NCBI GenBank assembly: GCA_028283765.1
Contig: JAPWJY010000008.1
Location: forward strand, 1,369,001-1,433,000
Length of the DNA stretch: 64,000 nt
Source of the DNA: Parvibaculaceae bacterium
Lineage (GTDB): Bacteria; Pseudomonadota; Alphaproteobacteria; Parvibaculales; Parvibaculaceae
Direction: 5' to 3'
In this document: piece after piece, positions 36,077 to 43,946 of the stretch
How positions within the stretch are numbered: the stretch's first letter is position 1
How the letters are laid out: the number at the start of each line of letters is the position of its first letter
Notes under the pieces: generated by a model
Databases searched by the model: none
Told to the model about the DNA's origin: nothing
Seen by the model: the letters and a program-made list of their open reading frames with translations, nothing else
Program-made: the position numbers and the translations under genes

Positions 36077-36636
36077 ATTGCGTGATTAGTCCCCTCGCAG
36101 AATGATATTTCTGCGGAATAATTTTTGTCAATCTGATCTGGACTTGCGCGCGTCTTTTCCGACCGGCTTTATTGTCGGCGGCGATAGCAGGGGAAAATCA
36201 GATGAGAGCGACCCCGATGGGGCAAAGCCCGCAACCCCGCTCTGGCGGAAGCCCCGGTTTCTGTCAGGCGTTCCTCGCGGGGTTGCATATGGATGTGCGA
36301 TCCGCACTCGCCCGCGCTATTGAGCCGGGCAATCTCGGTGCCAATGCCTGCGTGCTCATCGGCAATTGCACGGGTCACTGCTTTCTGCGCGCTTTCTCGG
36401 CCTAAAATTAAAGCTGACTGGCAACGCTTCAGATGCGCGGACGGGCTGTGGCGTCAAAGTGATAATTATCGAAGTGCGTCCGGTTCCTTTCAAAGGAACC
36501 CTGCGTGCGTAGGTGGGGTCATCTTCAAAACCTCCTTCTTCGAACCATCAAAGGCTAGGAAGATGGACGGCATTTGTCAATGCGGCTGATATGGAATGGC
36601 GGCCCGCTTTGAGATTCAGCCTCGGGCGGGAAAGCG
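36077..36636. other. 560-base region without a supported gene, with several inverted repeats
   Basis: The left end is AT-rich and probably holds the promoter of the lipoprotein pair. The middle has a GC-rich inverted repeat (GCAACCCCGC at 36231-36240 and GCGGGGTTGC at 36277-36286) and a small CCCCGATGGGG hairpin. At 36482-36500 there is a perfect palindrome, GGTTCCTTT C AAAGGAACC. Short open frames exist on both strands but none shows family similarity or a good ribosome site. Confidence 0.5.
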
Positions 36637-37332
36637 CTACTTGTTAATCAGCCAGCGGAATGATCGATGTATGAATGCCCTGCCATCCCGGCTTACAGGC
36701 TCGCCATGGGCCATCAGCACTTTTTCGGTGGGCCACGCCAGTACATGCTGAATGGAAGCGCGGGCTGCGCGGCGATCTGTAAAGGCGGCGCGAAATTTAC
36801 GAGGCACCGATGGCTCGGCCGCCACCATCAGGTCCAGACGGGCAATGAGCGACCGCCAGCCCTTGAACCATCCGGGTGGAAACTGCTGAATCAGATCAGT
36901 GAAGATCGCCGTCCTGCTCTCGCGATGAAAGAAGATGACTTCCGTTGTGATCCGGTTGCCCCACATGATCGAAAAGTCGATCTGCTCCGCCCACGCCTCA
37001 ATTGGACCATCGCTGAAATCGCCATCGAATCTGATGTCCTTGCGCTTCTCCCGCAAGCCCGGCGGAGCATAGACTCTGGCTTCGGGATAAGCCTGCTGCC
37101 AGTCGCCGAGAAATGTATGGTGAAGGGAATTGGGGGGAGCCAGATAGCGCACGGCACCCAATGCCCGAACCGCCGCGTGAAGCTCATCTGAAAGTTCTGC
37201 AGGCGACCAAAGGACCAGATCGCCATTGGCCAGCCTGATGACCGCCATGCGCGTGGGATACCGGAATCCCGCCGCCGCTGTGACCGTCGACCCGTTCGCA
37301 ATCCAGATATTTGGACCGAACTCTTCCAGCAT
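36637..37332 (-). CDS. DUF4336 domain-containing protein
   Basis: A 231-residue soluble protein, recognised by MLEEFGPNIWIANGSTV, GFRYPTRMAVIRLANGDLVLWSP, YLAPPNSLHHTFLGDW, ARVYAPPGL and EVIFFHRESRTAIFTDLI. The order resembles a metallo-beta-lactamase-like fold with an altered metal site (NSLHHTF in place of HxHxDH). Function is unknown. I place the start at ATG 37332 because GGGAG lies eight bases upstream; the frame stays open to 37458, across the glnA terminator, and that part is unconserved. Confidence 0.85.
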   Translation of the reverse strand: MLEEFGPNIWIANGSTVTAAAGFRYPTRMAVIRLANGDLVLWSPAELSDELHAAVRALGAVRYLAPPNSLHHTFLGDWQQAYPEARVYAPPGLREKRKDIRFDGDFSDGPIEAWAEQIDFSIMWGNRITTEVIFFHRESRTAIFTDLIQQFPPGWFKGWRSLIARLDLMVAAEPSVPRKFRAAFTDRRAARASIQHVLAWPTEKVLMAHGEPVSRDGRAFIHRSFRWLINK

Positions 37333-37423
37333 GGCAGTCACTCCCTGCCTGATGTTCGCATATGCATAGATATGGCAATTCCAGAGCGAACGGAACACGC
37401 CCGGCAGTTTCGCCGGGATGAAA

Positions 37424-37456
37424 CGAAAAAGGCCGGAGTTTTTCAACTCCGGCCTC
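37424..37456 (-). terminator. Intrinsic terminator of glnA
   Basis: On the minus strand, arms AGGCCGGAGTT and AACTCCGGCCT enclose a GAAA loop and are followed by TTTTTCG. It begins 23 bases after the glnA stop codon. A strong, classic terminator. Confidence 0.9.
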
Positions 37457-37478
37457 ATGTCAGTGGATCGCGGTGCGA

Positions 37479-38888
37479 TTAGACGCTGTAGTACATGTCG
37501 TATTCGACAGGGTGCGGCGTCATTTCATAGCGCAGGCATTCTTCCCACTTCAGCTCGGCATAAGCCTCGATCTGATCCTTGGTGAAGACGCCGCCCTTGA
37601 GCAGGAACTCATGGTCGGCTTCAAGGGCGAGCAGGCACTCGCGCAGCGAACCGGACACGGTCGGGATCTGCTTGAGTTCCGCCGGGGGCAGATCATACAG
37701 GTTCTTGTCCATCGCCTCGCCCGGATTGATCTTGTTCTCGATACCGTCGAGACCGGCCATCAGCATGGCCGAGAAGGCGAGATAGGGGTTCGCCGTCGGA
37801 TCGGGGAAGCGGACCTCGATGCGCTTCGCCTTGGGCGAGGTGCCGTGGGGGATGCGGATCGAAGCCGAACGGTTGCGGGCGGAGTAGGCCAGCAGCACCG
37901 GCGCTTCATAACCCGGGACGAGGCGCTTGTAGCTGTTCGTCGAGGGGTTGGTGAAGGCGTTCAGCGCCTTGGCGTGCTTGAGAATGCCGCCGATGTACCA
38001 CAGGCATTCCTGGCTGAGGTCGGCATATTTGTTGCCGGCGAACAGCGGCTTGCCGTCGCGCCAGATCGACTGGTGACAGTGCATGCCCGAACCATTGTCG
38101 CCGAACACGGGCTTGGGCATGAAGGTTGCCGTCTTGCCGAAAGCCTGGGCGACGTTCTGGATCACATATTTGTAGATCTGGAGGTGGTCGGCGGCCGTGG
38201 TCAGCTTGGCGAACTTGAAGCCGAGTTCGTGCTGGGCGGAGGCCACTTCGTGGTGATGCTTTTCAACGACCACGCCCATTTCAGCCATGACCGTCAGCAT
38301 CTCGCCACGCAGGTCCTGCGCGGAGTCGATGGGGTTGACCGGGAAATAGCCGCCCTTGGTGCGGGGACGATGGCCGAGGTTGCCGGTTTCGAACTCGCGG
38401 TCCGTGTTGGTGGGCAGTTCGATCGAGTCGACCTCGAAGCCCGTCTTGTAGGGCGAGGTGGAGAAGCGCACGTCATCGAAGATGAAGAATTCGGCTTCCG
38501 GGCCGAACACGACCGTGTCACCGATGCCGCTCGACACCACATAGGCCTCGGCGCGCTTGGCGGTTGCGCGGGGGTCGCGGTCATAGAGTTCGCCGGTCGA
38601 GGGCTCGACGATGTCGCAGATGATCGCGAGCGTCGTCTGGGCATAGAACGGGTCGATGGTGGCGGTGGCGAGATCCGGCAGGAGGACCATGTCGGACTCG
38701 TTGATCGCCTTCCAGCCGGCAATGGACGAACCGTCGAACATGGTGCCTTCGGCGAAGAATTCCTCGTCGCAGAAGCCGATGTCGAAGGTTACGTGCTGCA
38801 TCTTGCCGCGCGGATCGGAAAAGCGCAGGTCGATGTACTTGACGTCCTTGTCCTGGATGAGCTGTTGAATGGCAGCGTAATCAGCCAT
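37479..38888 (-). CDS. glnA: Glutamine synthetase, type I
   Basis: Housekeeping ammonia-assimilating enzyme: glutamate, ammonia and ATP give glutamine. The protein has 469 residues, the normal GSI-beta length. Key parts are the Asp50-loop region [11 protein letters not shown], the metal site [33 protein letters not shown] and the [15 protein letters not shown] block. Y398 in NLYDLPPAE is the adenylylation tyrosine, so activity is expected to be controlled by GlnE. It lies 99 bases downstream of glnB in the same orientation, and a terminator follows. Confidence 0.98.
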   Translation of the reverse strand: MADYAAIQQLIQDKDVKYIDLRFSDPRGKMQHVTFDIGFCDEEFFAEGTMFDGSSIAGWKAINESDMVLLPDLATATIDPFYAQTTLAIICDIVEPSTGELYDRDPRATAKRAEAYVVSSGIGDTVVFGPEAEFFIFDDVRFSTSPYKTGFEVDSIELPTNTDREFETGNLGHRPRTKGGYFPVNPIDSAQDLRGEMLTVMAEMGVVVEKHHHEVASAQHELGFKFAKLTTAADHLQIYKYVIQNVAQAFGKTATFMPKPVFGDNGSGMHCHQSIWRDGKPLFAGNKYADLSQECLWYIGGILKHAKALNAFTNPSTNSYKRLVPGYEAPVLLAYSARNRSASIRIPHGTSPKAKRIEVRFPDPTANPYLAFSAMLMAGLDGIENKINPGEAMDKNLYDLPPAELKQIPTVSGSLRECLLALEADHEFLLKGGVFTKDQIEAYAELKWEECLRYEMTPHPVEYDMYYSV

Positions 38889-38987
38889 GTGATCCTCTTT
38901 TTTCCTGTACGCCAGATCATCTGGTGGTTTGGGGCGGTTCTTTGGTGCAGTTCCGCCGGCGGGCCGGGTTGGGTTATTGTTAAATAA

Positions 38988-39335
<348 letters not shown>

Positions 39336-39407
39336 TCAGTCCTTGGGTCGGAGCAGGCCTTTCGCTTTCGCGTCCGTGACCATGCCTCTCAGTTTGCCTG
39401 TATGGAT

Positions 39408-39423
39408 AGCATGGCTCGTGCCA
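39408..39423 (-). promoter_or_regulatory. Sigma-54 promoter for glnB-glnA
   Basis: On the minus strand the sequence reads TTGGCACGAGCCATGCT around these positions. The GG and GC dinucleotides are separated by exactly 10 bases, and the first block TTGGCACG matches the sigma-54 consensus fully; the second block (ATGCT) differs at one position from TTGCW. Expected transcription start is about 70 bases upstream of glnB. In related bacteria glnBA is activated by NtrC under nitrogen limitation. Confidence 0.75.
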
Positions 39424-39676
39424 ACTGGCGGGCGGCAGGCAAAAGCCTCTCAAACGTGGCGTCCGGCGCTCGCTCCCGCGATGGAGGGTAGTGGAAGAGC
39501 ATCTGGATGCCCCTTATAGAACAAGGATATTGCCTAAATATTGTGCGACTCGTACATAAAATAATCACTCTGCGACAATATTCCGCCCGCCATGACGAGG
39601 TTGCACCCGGCAGGGCGCTTTGCGATGCTCACCGGGCGGTCATCCTTCCCGCGGCTTTGAAAAGAGTATCAAGCAG
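39424..39676. other. Regulatory gap between glnB promoter and aminotransferase, with inverted repeat
   Basis: With the glnB leader this gap totals about 350 bases between divergent genes. It holds an inverted repeat, AATATTGT at 39537-39544 and ACAATATT at 39575-39582, and within it an imperfect dyad TTGTGCGACTCGTACAT at 39541-39557. These could be enhancer-like sites for NtrC or sites for a regulator of the aminotransferase. No close match to the NtrC consensus was seen. No gene is apparent. Confidence 0.4.
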
Positions 39677-40852
39677 ATGCGTGCCACCAACCCTGTCTTC
39701 AGCGGCTTGCCGACCACCATTTTCACCACCATGTCGGCGCTCGCGACGGAGCATCAGGCGATCAATCTGGGGCAGGGCTTTCCCGACGACGAAGGGCCGG
39801 ACGATCTGCGCGCCATGGCTGCCAGAGGATTGATCGAGGGACCGAACCAGTACCCTCCCATGATGGGATTGCCCACCCTGCGCGAGGCGGTGGCGACGGC
39901 AAACCGCCGCTTCCATGGTCTTGATGTGGACTGGCGCAGCGAGGTGCTGGTCACCTCCGGCGCGACCGAGGCTCTGGCGGATTGCCTGCTGGCGCTGCTC
40001 GCGCCCGGCGACGAAGCCATCATGATTGAGCCCGCCTATGACAGCTACCGGCCGATCATCGAGGCGGCGGGGGCGACGCCGGTCTCCGTGGCGCTGGAAG
40101 CGCCCCACTGGTCGCTGCCGGTGGACAAGCTCAAGGCCGCTTTCACCAGCAGAACCAAGCTGATCATTCTCAATAATCCGATGAATCCGACCGGCAAGGT
40201 TTTCAGCCGCGACGAATTGCAGCTGATCGCCGATCTGGTGATCGAGCATGACTGCTACGCAGTTTGCGATGAGGTTTACGAGCATCTGGTCTTTTCCGGC
40301 GCGCGGCATATTCCGCTCATGGCTTTCCCCGGCATGTATGAGCGCTGCGCGCGCATCGGTTCGGCGGGCAAGACTTTCTCGCTGACCGGCTGGAAGGTCG
40401 GCTATATCACGGCGGGCGCGGCCCTGATGGACGCCATCGGCAAAACCCATCAGTTCGTCACCTTCACCACGGTGCCCGCATTGCAGAATGCGATTGCCAT
40501 GGGGCTCGGCAAGGAAGACGCCTATTTTGAAAAGCTGGCGTCGAGCCTTGAGGCCAAGCGCGATCTGCTCGCGGCCGGTCTGCGGCGTGCCGGTTTCGAC
40601 GTCATGACGGCGGACGGTACCTATTTCCTCAACGTCGATTTCACGGCGCTGGGCTACAACGAGCCCGACACCGAATTCTGCCGCCGCATCACGAAGGAGG
40701 CCGGTGTCGCCGCCATTCCGCTGAGCGCCTTTTACGCCGACGGCGAAAACGCCCCGCGCAACCTCATCCGTTTCTGCTTTTGCAAGAAGGACGAGATTCT
40801 GGAGGAGGCCATCGCCCGGCTGGAACGCTTCGCCCGGGGGAAGGCGGCATGA
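39677..40852 (+). CDS. Class I/II pyridoxal-phosphate aminotransferase
   Basis: Fold-type I aminotransferase of 391 residues. The PLP lysine is in SAGKTFSLTGWKVG; other landmarks are NLGQGFPDDEGPDDLR, VLVTSGATEALADC, LNNPMNPTGKVFSRDEL and the C-terminal arginine in NLIRFCFCKKDE. The pattern is closest to methionine/kynurenine aminotransferases (YbdL/KAT type), but the amino acid cannot be fixed by eye. I use ATG 39677; the frame opens at 39620 but the added part is not conserved. The stop overlaps the next gene as ATGA. Confidence 0.92.
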   Translation: MRATNPVFSGLPTTIFTTMSALATEHQAINLGQGFPDDEGPDDLRAMAARGLIEGPNQYPPMMGLPTLREAVATANRRFHGLDVDWRSEVLVTSGATEALADCLLALLAPGDEAIMIEPAYDSYRPIIEAAGATPVSVALEAPHWSLPVDKLKAAFTSRTKLIILNNPMNPTGKVFSRDELQLIADLVIEHDCYAVCDEVYEHLVFSGARHIPLMAFPGMYERCARIGSAGKTFSLTGWKVGYITAGAALMDAIGKTHQFVTFTTVPALQNAIAMGLGKEDAYFEKLASSLEAKRDLLAAGLRRAGFDVMTADGTYFLNVDFTALGYNEPDTEFCRRITKEAGVAAIPLSAFYADGENAPRNLIRFCFCKKDEILEEAIARLERFARGKAA

Positions 40853-41514
40853 ACCCGGAAATCGGCACCTTGCGCCGCGCGCCCGAGGGCGAAGCGAGAT
40901 GGCTGGTTCTGTTCGCCCATGGTTATGGCTCTAACGGGCGCGATCTGATGAGTTTCGCCGATCTGTGGGCCGGGGCCATGCCGGGGGTCGCCTTTTCCGC
41001 GCCCTCCGCGCCAACGCCGTCCCCTGATGGTGGCTTTCAATGGGTGCCGAAACGGCCTCCCGCCGATCCCCGTTTCGCCATGGAGATTGCCGAAGCAGCC
41101 GCCGGATTCAATGATATCTGCGACCGGGAACTGGCACATGCAGGGCTTGACGCCTCGCGGCTGGCGCTGGTCGGCTTCAGCCAGGGCACCGTGCTGGCGT
41201 TGGAGGCGGGTCTGCGCCGCGCGGTCGCGCCGGCCGCCATTCTGGGCTATGCGGGCGGCCTTGCCGGGCGCGACCGGCTGAAGGACGAGATACTCTGCAA
41301 GCCGCCGGTCATGCTGGTCAATGGCGAGCAGGATGCGATAGCCCCGGTCTACGGCATGCAGATTGCGGTCAAGGCGCTGAGCGAAACAGGCCTTGCCGCC
41401 CAGGGCTTTGCCATTCCGGGCCTCGGCCATGAAGTCAACGCCGACGCGCTGATCATGGGCGGCCGCTTCCTGCTGTCGGCCTTTGCCTATCGCGAGAAGC
41501 ATGGCCTTGCCTGA
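40849..41514 (+). CDS. Alpha/beta-hydrolase, carboxylesterase/phospholipase type (YpfH-like)
   Basis: A 221-residue serine hydrolase. The oxyanion segment is LFAHGYGSNGRDL, the nucleophile elbow GFSQGTVLAL, the acid in NGEQDAIAPV and the histidine in GLGHEVN. This matches the small cytosolic carboxylesterase (Estase II / YpfH) family. The ATG overlaps the aminotransferase stop, so translation is coupled. Substrate unknown. Its end is followed by the promoter and leader of asd. Confidence 0.9.
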   Translation: MNPEIGTLRRAPEGEARWLVLFAHGYGSNGRDLMSFADLWAGAMPGVAFSAPSAPTPSPDGGFQWVPKRPPADPRFAMEIAEAAAGFNDICDRELAHAGLDASRLALVGFSQGTVLALEAGLRRAVAPAAILGYAGGLAGRDRLKDEILCKPPVMLVNGEQDAIAPVYGMQIAVKALSETGLAAQGFAIPGLGHEVNADALIMGGRFLLSAFAYREKHGLA

Positions 41515-41596
41515 AACGGCGGTCCCGAAACCCTTCACGAAACGGCCATAAAACCCCTCTTTACCTCCGCAGGGAGCCGGTATAGGTTCCCGCCCC

Positions 41597-41674
41597 ATGA
41601 AGACGATGCTCAAAAAAACCACCACCATCACCACGACCGCCATGGGCGGGTCGTCGAGGGTGGCTGCGCGCTGA
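41597..41674 (+). CDS. Threonine-rich leader peptide of asd
   Basis: A 25-codon open frame, MKTMLKKTTTITTTAMGGSS followed by RVAAR and a stop. Seven codons are for threonine, six of them in the window 41618-41638, interrupted by one isoleucine codon. This strongly resembles the E. coli thr leader peptide. It ends 27 bases before the 5' arm of an intrinsic terminator, and asd, a gene of the threonine/isoleucine/methionine/lysine branch, follows. A strong Shine-Dalgarno is not visible; AGG lies about 12 bases upstream. Inferred role: ribosome stalling at threonine codons when charged tRNA-Thr is scarce. Confidence 0.8.
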   Translation: MKTMLKKTTTITTTAMGGSSRVAAR

Positions 41675-41735
41675 GCAACGCCGGATGAGTTCCTCGAACG
41701 AGCCCCGCCAGACCTGGACGGGGCTTTTGGTTTTT
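41645..41735 (+). promoter_or_regulatory. Transcription attenuator of asd (antiterminator and terminator)
   Basis: Terminator: arms AGCCCCG (41701-41707) and CGGGGCT (41719-41725), then TTTTGGTTTTT. Competing antiterminator: GGCGGG (41645-41650) pairs with CCCGCC (41704-41709), and TCGAGG (41654-41659) pairs with CCTCGA (41692-41697), which removes the 5' arm of the terminator. A ribosome stalled at the threonine codons leaves 41645 onward free, favouring the antiterminator. A ribosome at the stop codon (41672) covers it, favouring termination. The geometry fits classical amino-acid attenuation. Confidence 0.78.
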
Positions 41736-41793
41736 CAGGGCTCCGTATTTCAGTCTCGCGACTGGCTTAAGGCATAATAAGGAGAATGAGATT

Positions 41794-42846
41794 ATGGGTT
41801 CCAGTTTGTCGTCGCCGTCCGTCGCCATCGTCGGCGCCACGGGCGCCGTGGGCGTTGAAATCCTGAAATGTCTCGATGAGCGCGATTTTCCGCTCTCGAA
41901 GCTGAAGCTGCTGGCCTCGCCCCGTTCCGTGGGCAAGACCCTGAGCTTTCGCGAACGGGCGCTGCCCGTCGAGGCGCTGGACGAGAAGAGCTTCGAGGGC
42001 ATCGACATTGCGCTCTTTTCGGCAGGCGGATCGACCTCGCGCAAATTCGCCCCGATCGCGGTCGATCACGGCGCCATCGTCGTCGATAATTCCTCGGCCT
42101 TCCGCATGGATACGTCCGTGCCGCTGGTCGTGCCGGAAATCAACGAGGGCGAGATCAGCGCTCACAAAGGCATCATCGCCAATCCCAATTGCGCCGCGAT
42201 CATTTCGCTGGTGCCGCTCTGGCCGGTCCACAAGCAGAACCGGGTGACGAGACTCATTCTCTCCACCTATCAGGCGGCCTCGGGTGCCGGGGCGGCGGCC
42301 ATGGACGAACTGGTCCAGTCCACCCGCGCCTATCTCGATGGCAGGCCCTATGAAAACACGGTCCTGCCGCATCCCTATGCCTTCAACCTGTTCAGCCACA
42401 ATACGCAGATCGATCCCGCGACCGGCTACAATGACGAGGAAACGAAGGTCATCAAGGAATCCCGCAAGATTCTGGGTGACACGGACATTCGCATCAACAT
42501 CACCTGCATCCGGGTGCCGGTGCTGCGCGCCCACGCCATTTCCATGACGTTTGAATGCGAGAACCCGATCGCCCCCGACGAGGTGCGCGCGCTGCTCGCC
42601 GGTGCGCCGGGCGTGAAGATCGTCGACGATGTCGAGCGCAACTATTTCCCGATGCCCATGGATGCGCAGGGGCAGGGCGACGTTCTGGTCGGCCGTATCC
42701 GGCAGGACGTATCCGATCCCTCCGGCCGCTCGATCTCGATGTTCGTCGCGGGCGACCAGCTTCTCAAGGGCGCAGCGCTCAACGCCGTCCAGATCGCCGA
42801 ACGTCTGGTCGAGCGCCATGTGGCGGAGAATCTGGTCGAGGCCTGA
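41794..42846 (+). CDS. asd: Aspartate-semialdehyde dehydrogenase
   Basis: Reduces aspartyl phosphate to aspartate semialdehyde with NADPH, the branch point to lysine, threonine, methionine and isoleucine. 350 residues. The cofactor motif is VAIVGATGAVG, the active-site cysteine is C133 in IIANPNCAAI, and a conserved histidine is in RVPVLRAHAISM. AAGGAG lies 9 bases before the ATG. It is preceded by a threonine-codon attenuator and followed by a strong terminator, so it is a single regulated gene. Confidence 0.97.
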   Translation: MGSSLSSPSVAIVGATGAVGVEILKCLDERDFPLSKLKLLASPRSVGKTLSFRERALPVEALDEKSFEGIDIALFSAGGSTSRKFAPIAVDHGAIVVDNSSAFRMDTSVPLVVPEINEGEISAHKGIIANPNCAAIISLVPLWPVHKQNRVTRLILSTYQAASGAGAAAMDELVQSTRAYLDGRPYENTVLPHPYAFNLFSHNTQIDPATGYNDEETKVIKESRKILGDTDIRINITCIRVPVLRAHAISMTFECENPIAPDEVRALLAGAPGVKIVDDVERNYFPMPMDAQGQGDVLVGRIRQDVSDPSGRSISMFVAGDQLLKGAALNAVQIAERLVERHVAENLVEA

Positions 42847-42879
42847 ACGGTCACAAGCTGATTATGTTTCCGGGACAAG

Positions 42880-42911
42880 CCCCGCTCCGACACCGTCGGG
42901 GCGGGGTTTTT
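42880..42911 (+). terminator. Intrinsic terminator of asd
   Basis: Arms CCCCGCTCCGAC and GTCGGGGCGGGG pair over 12 positions (one T-G) around an ACC loop and are followed by TTTTT. It lies 33 bases after the asd stop. Confidence 0.92.
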
Positions 42912-42959
42912 CGCAGGCGGGCAGACCGCTTTGCAGAGGCGACCTGCTGGTCATTCTGG

Positions 42960-43592
42960 CTACCCTCGCAAAATCTCTGCAACGATACTCTTGTGTTTGG
43001 GGCTTGCATTATGCGGATTGCCGGTCCCGAAAGGAGGTTTCGGGTCATACTCCATTGCAAGCTCGATCGAAGCCGCTATTTCATCGCCCGCAATGTGGCG
43101 GCAGATTGCAAGCCCAAGGTCGATACCCGCAGTGACGTCTGCTGACGTCCAATATTTCTCGTCTCGTGTTATCCTATCTCCCGTATATTCGGCACCGAAA
43201 TGCGCCATGTAATCACGCGCGCGCCAGTGCGTCGCCGCTTTTCGACCCCGAAGCAGATCGGCCGCGCCCAGAATGAGTGATCCCGAGCAGACCGACCCGG
43301 TGATCGCCGTGGTTCGATCCAGTCGCTTAATATTCGACCGAAGCGCTTCGCTGTTTATGCACTGCTGAATGCCTTCTGGCCTTCCACCGGGGATAAGAAG
43401 GACATCGGCTTCACTGACATTGGCTATGGCTGCAGATGGAGCGAGGGAAAGGAAACCATCACCTGTTCGGCATGGTACTCCTGTTTCACTAACGAAGACG
43501 ATTTCAGTGTTGGGCAATCGGGCAAGTGGATCACACACGCCGATGGGATCAAGCGCGGTTACACCATCAAATAACAATATTACGATTCTCAT
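42960..43592 (-). CDS. DJ-1/PfpI family protein (isonitrile hydratase-like)
   Basis: A 210-residue member of the DJ-1/PfpI glutamine amidotransferase-like fold. The opening MRIVILLFDGVTALDPIGVCDPLARLP, the LLIPGGRPEGI loop and the nucleophile elbow GSVCSGSLILGAA are typical of the InhA (isonitrile hydratase)/ThiJ branch. The cysteine in VCSGS is the likely catalytic residue. The start could be ATG 43592 or 43607. Composition is less GC-rich than in asd. It is convergent with asd and not linked to other genes. Confidence 0.88.
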   Translation of the reverse strand: MRIVILLFDGVTALDPIGVCDPLARLPNTEIVFVSETGVPCRTGDGFLSLAPSAAIANVSEADVLLIPGGRPEGIQQCINSEALRSNIKRLDRTTAITGSVCSGSLILGAADLLRGRKAATHWRARDYMAHFGAEYTGDRITRDEKYWTSADVTAGIDLGLAICRHIAGDEIAASIELAMEYDPKPPFGTGNPHNASPKHKSIVAEILRG

Positions 43593-43946
43593 GCCGTTTC
43601 CTTTCATGAAACGGCCCAGGCGAGCGGCCTTTGCTAAACCGCGCTCCCCGATGGTTTAACCATCTGCGTTCGCCAGTTACGCGGTAGTCCAATCCTGACG
43701 GTCAGGCAAAAATTTGCAAGCTGAATATGGCCGGTTTTGAGGTGGCCGGAATGAGTGAACGCCGATGATGTCGCCTTAATCAACAGCGCACAGACCTGCA
43801 CCGCTAGCCAGCAAGCGAAACCACGCATTCCATGACGCAGCGTCACAAGGGTTTTTAGCCGCCGTCTGGACAGGCCTGCGCCAATCCTTATGCTCTCCCT
43901 GAATTGTAAGGGGGCCTAACAAAAGGTTCCGCGTGGGAGGATGAAG
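43593..43946. other. Intergenic region between the PfpI gene and the second thiolase-like gene
   Basis: About 350 bases between divergent genes, moderately AT-rich. A minus-strand open frame of 70 codons exists at 43634-43846 but shows no family similarity and no ribosome site. GGGAGG at 43935-43940 is the ribosome site for the thiolase-like gene. No repeat or RNA was recognised. Confidence 0.4.

Noticed and set aside
36102-36405. Short frames on both strands in the gap after the lipoproteins
   Set aside because: No ribosome site, no family similarity, and frames on opposite strands overlap; composition fits inverted-repeat DNA rather than a gene.
43634-43846. 70-codon minus-strand frame upstream of the PfpI gene
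   Set aside because: Looked briefly like a transposase fragment, but no motif or terminal repeat supports it.
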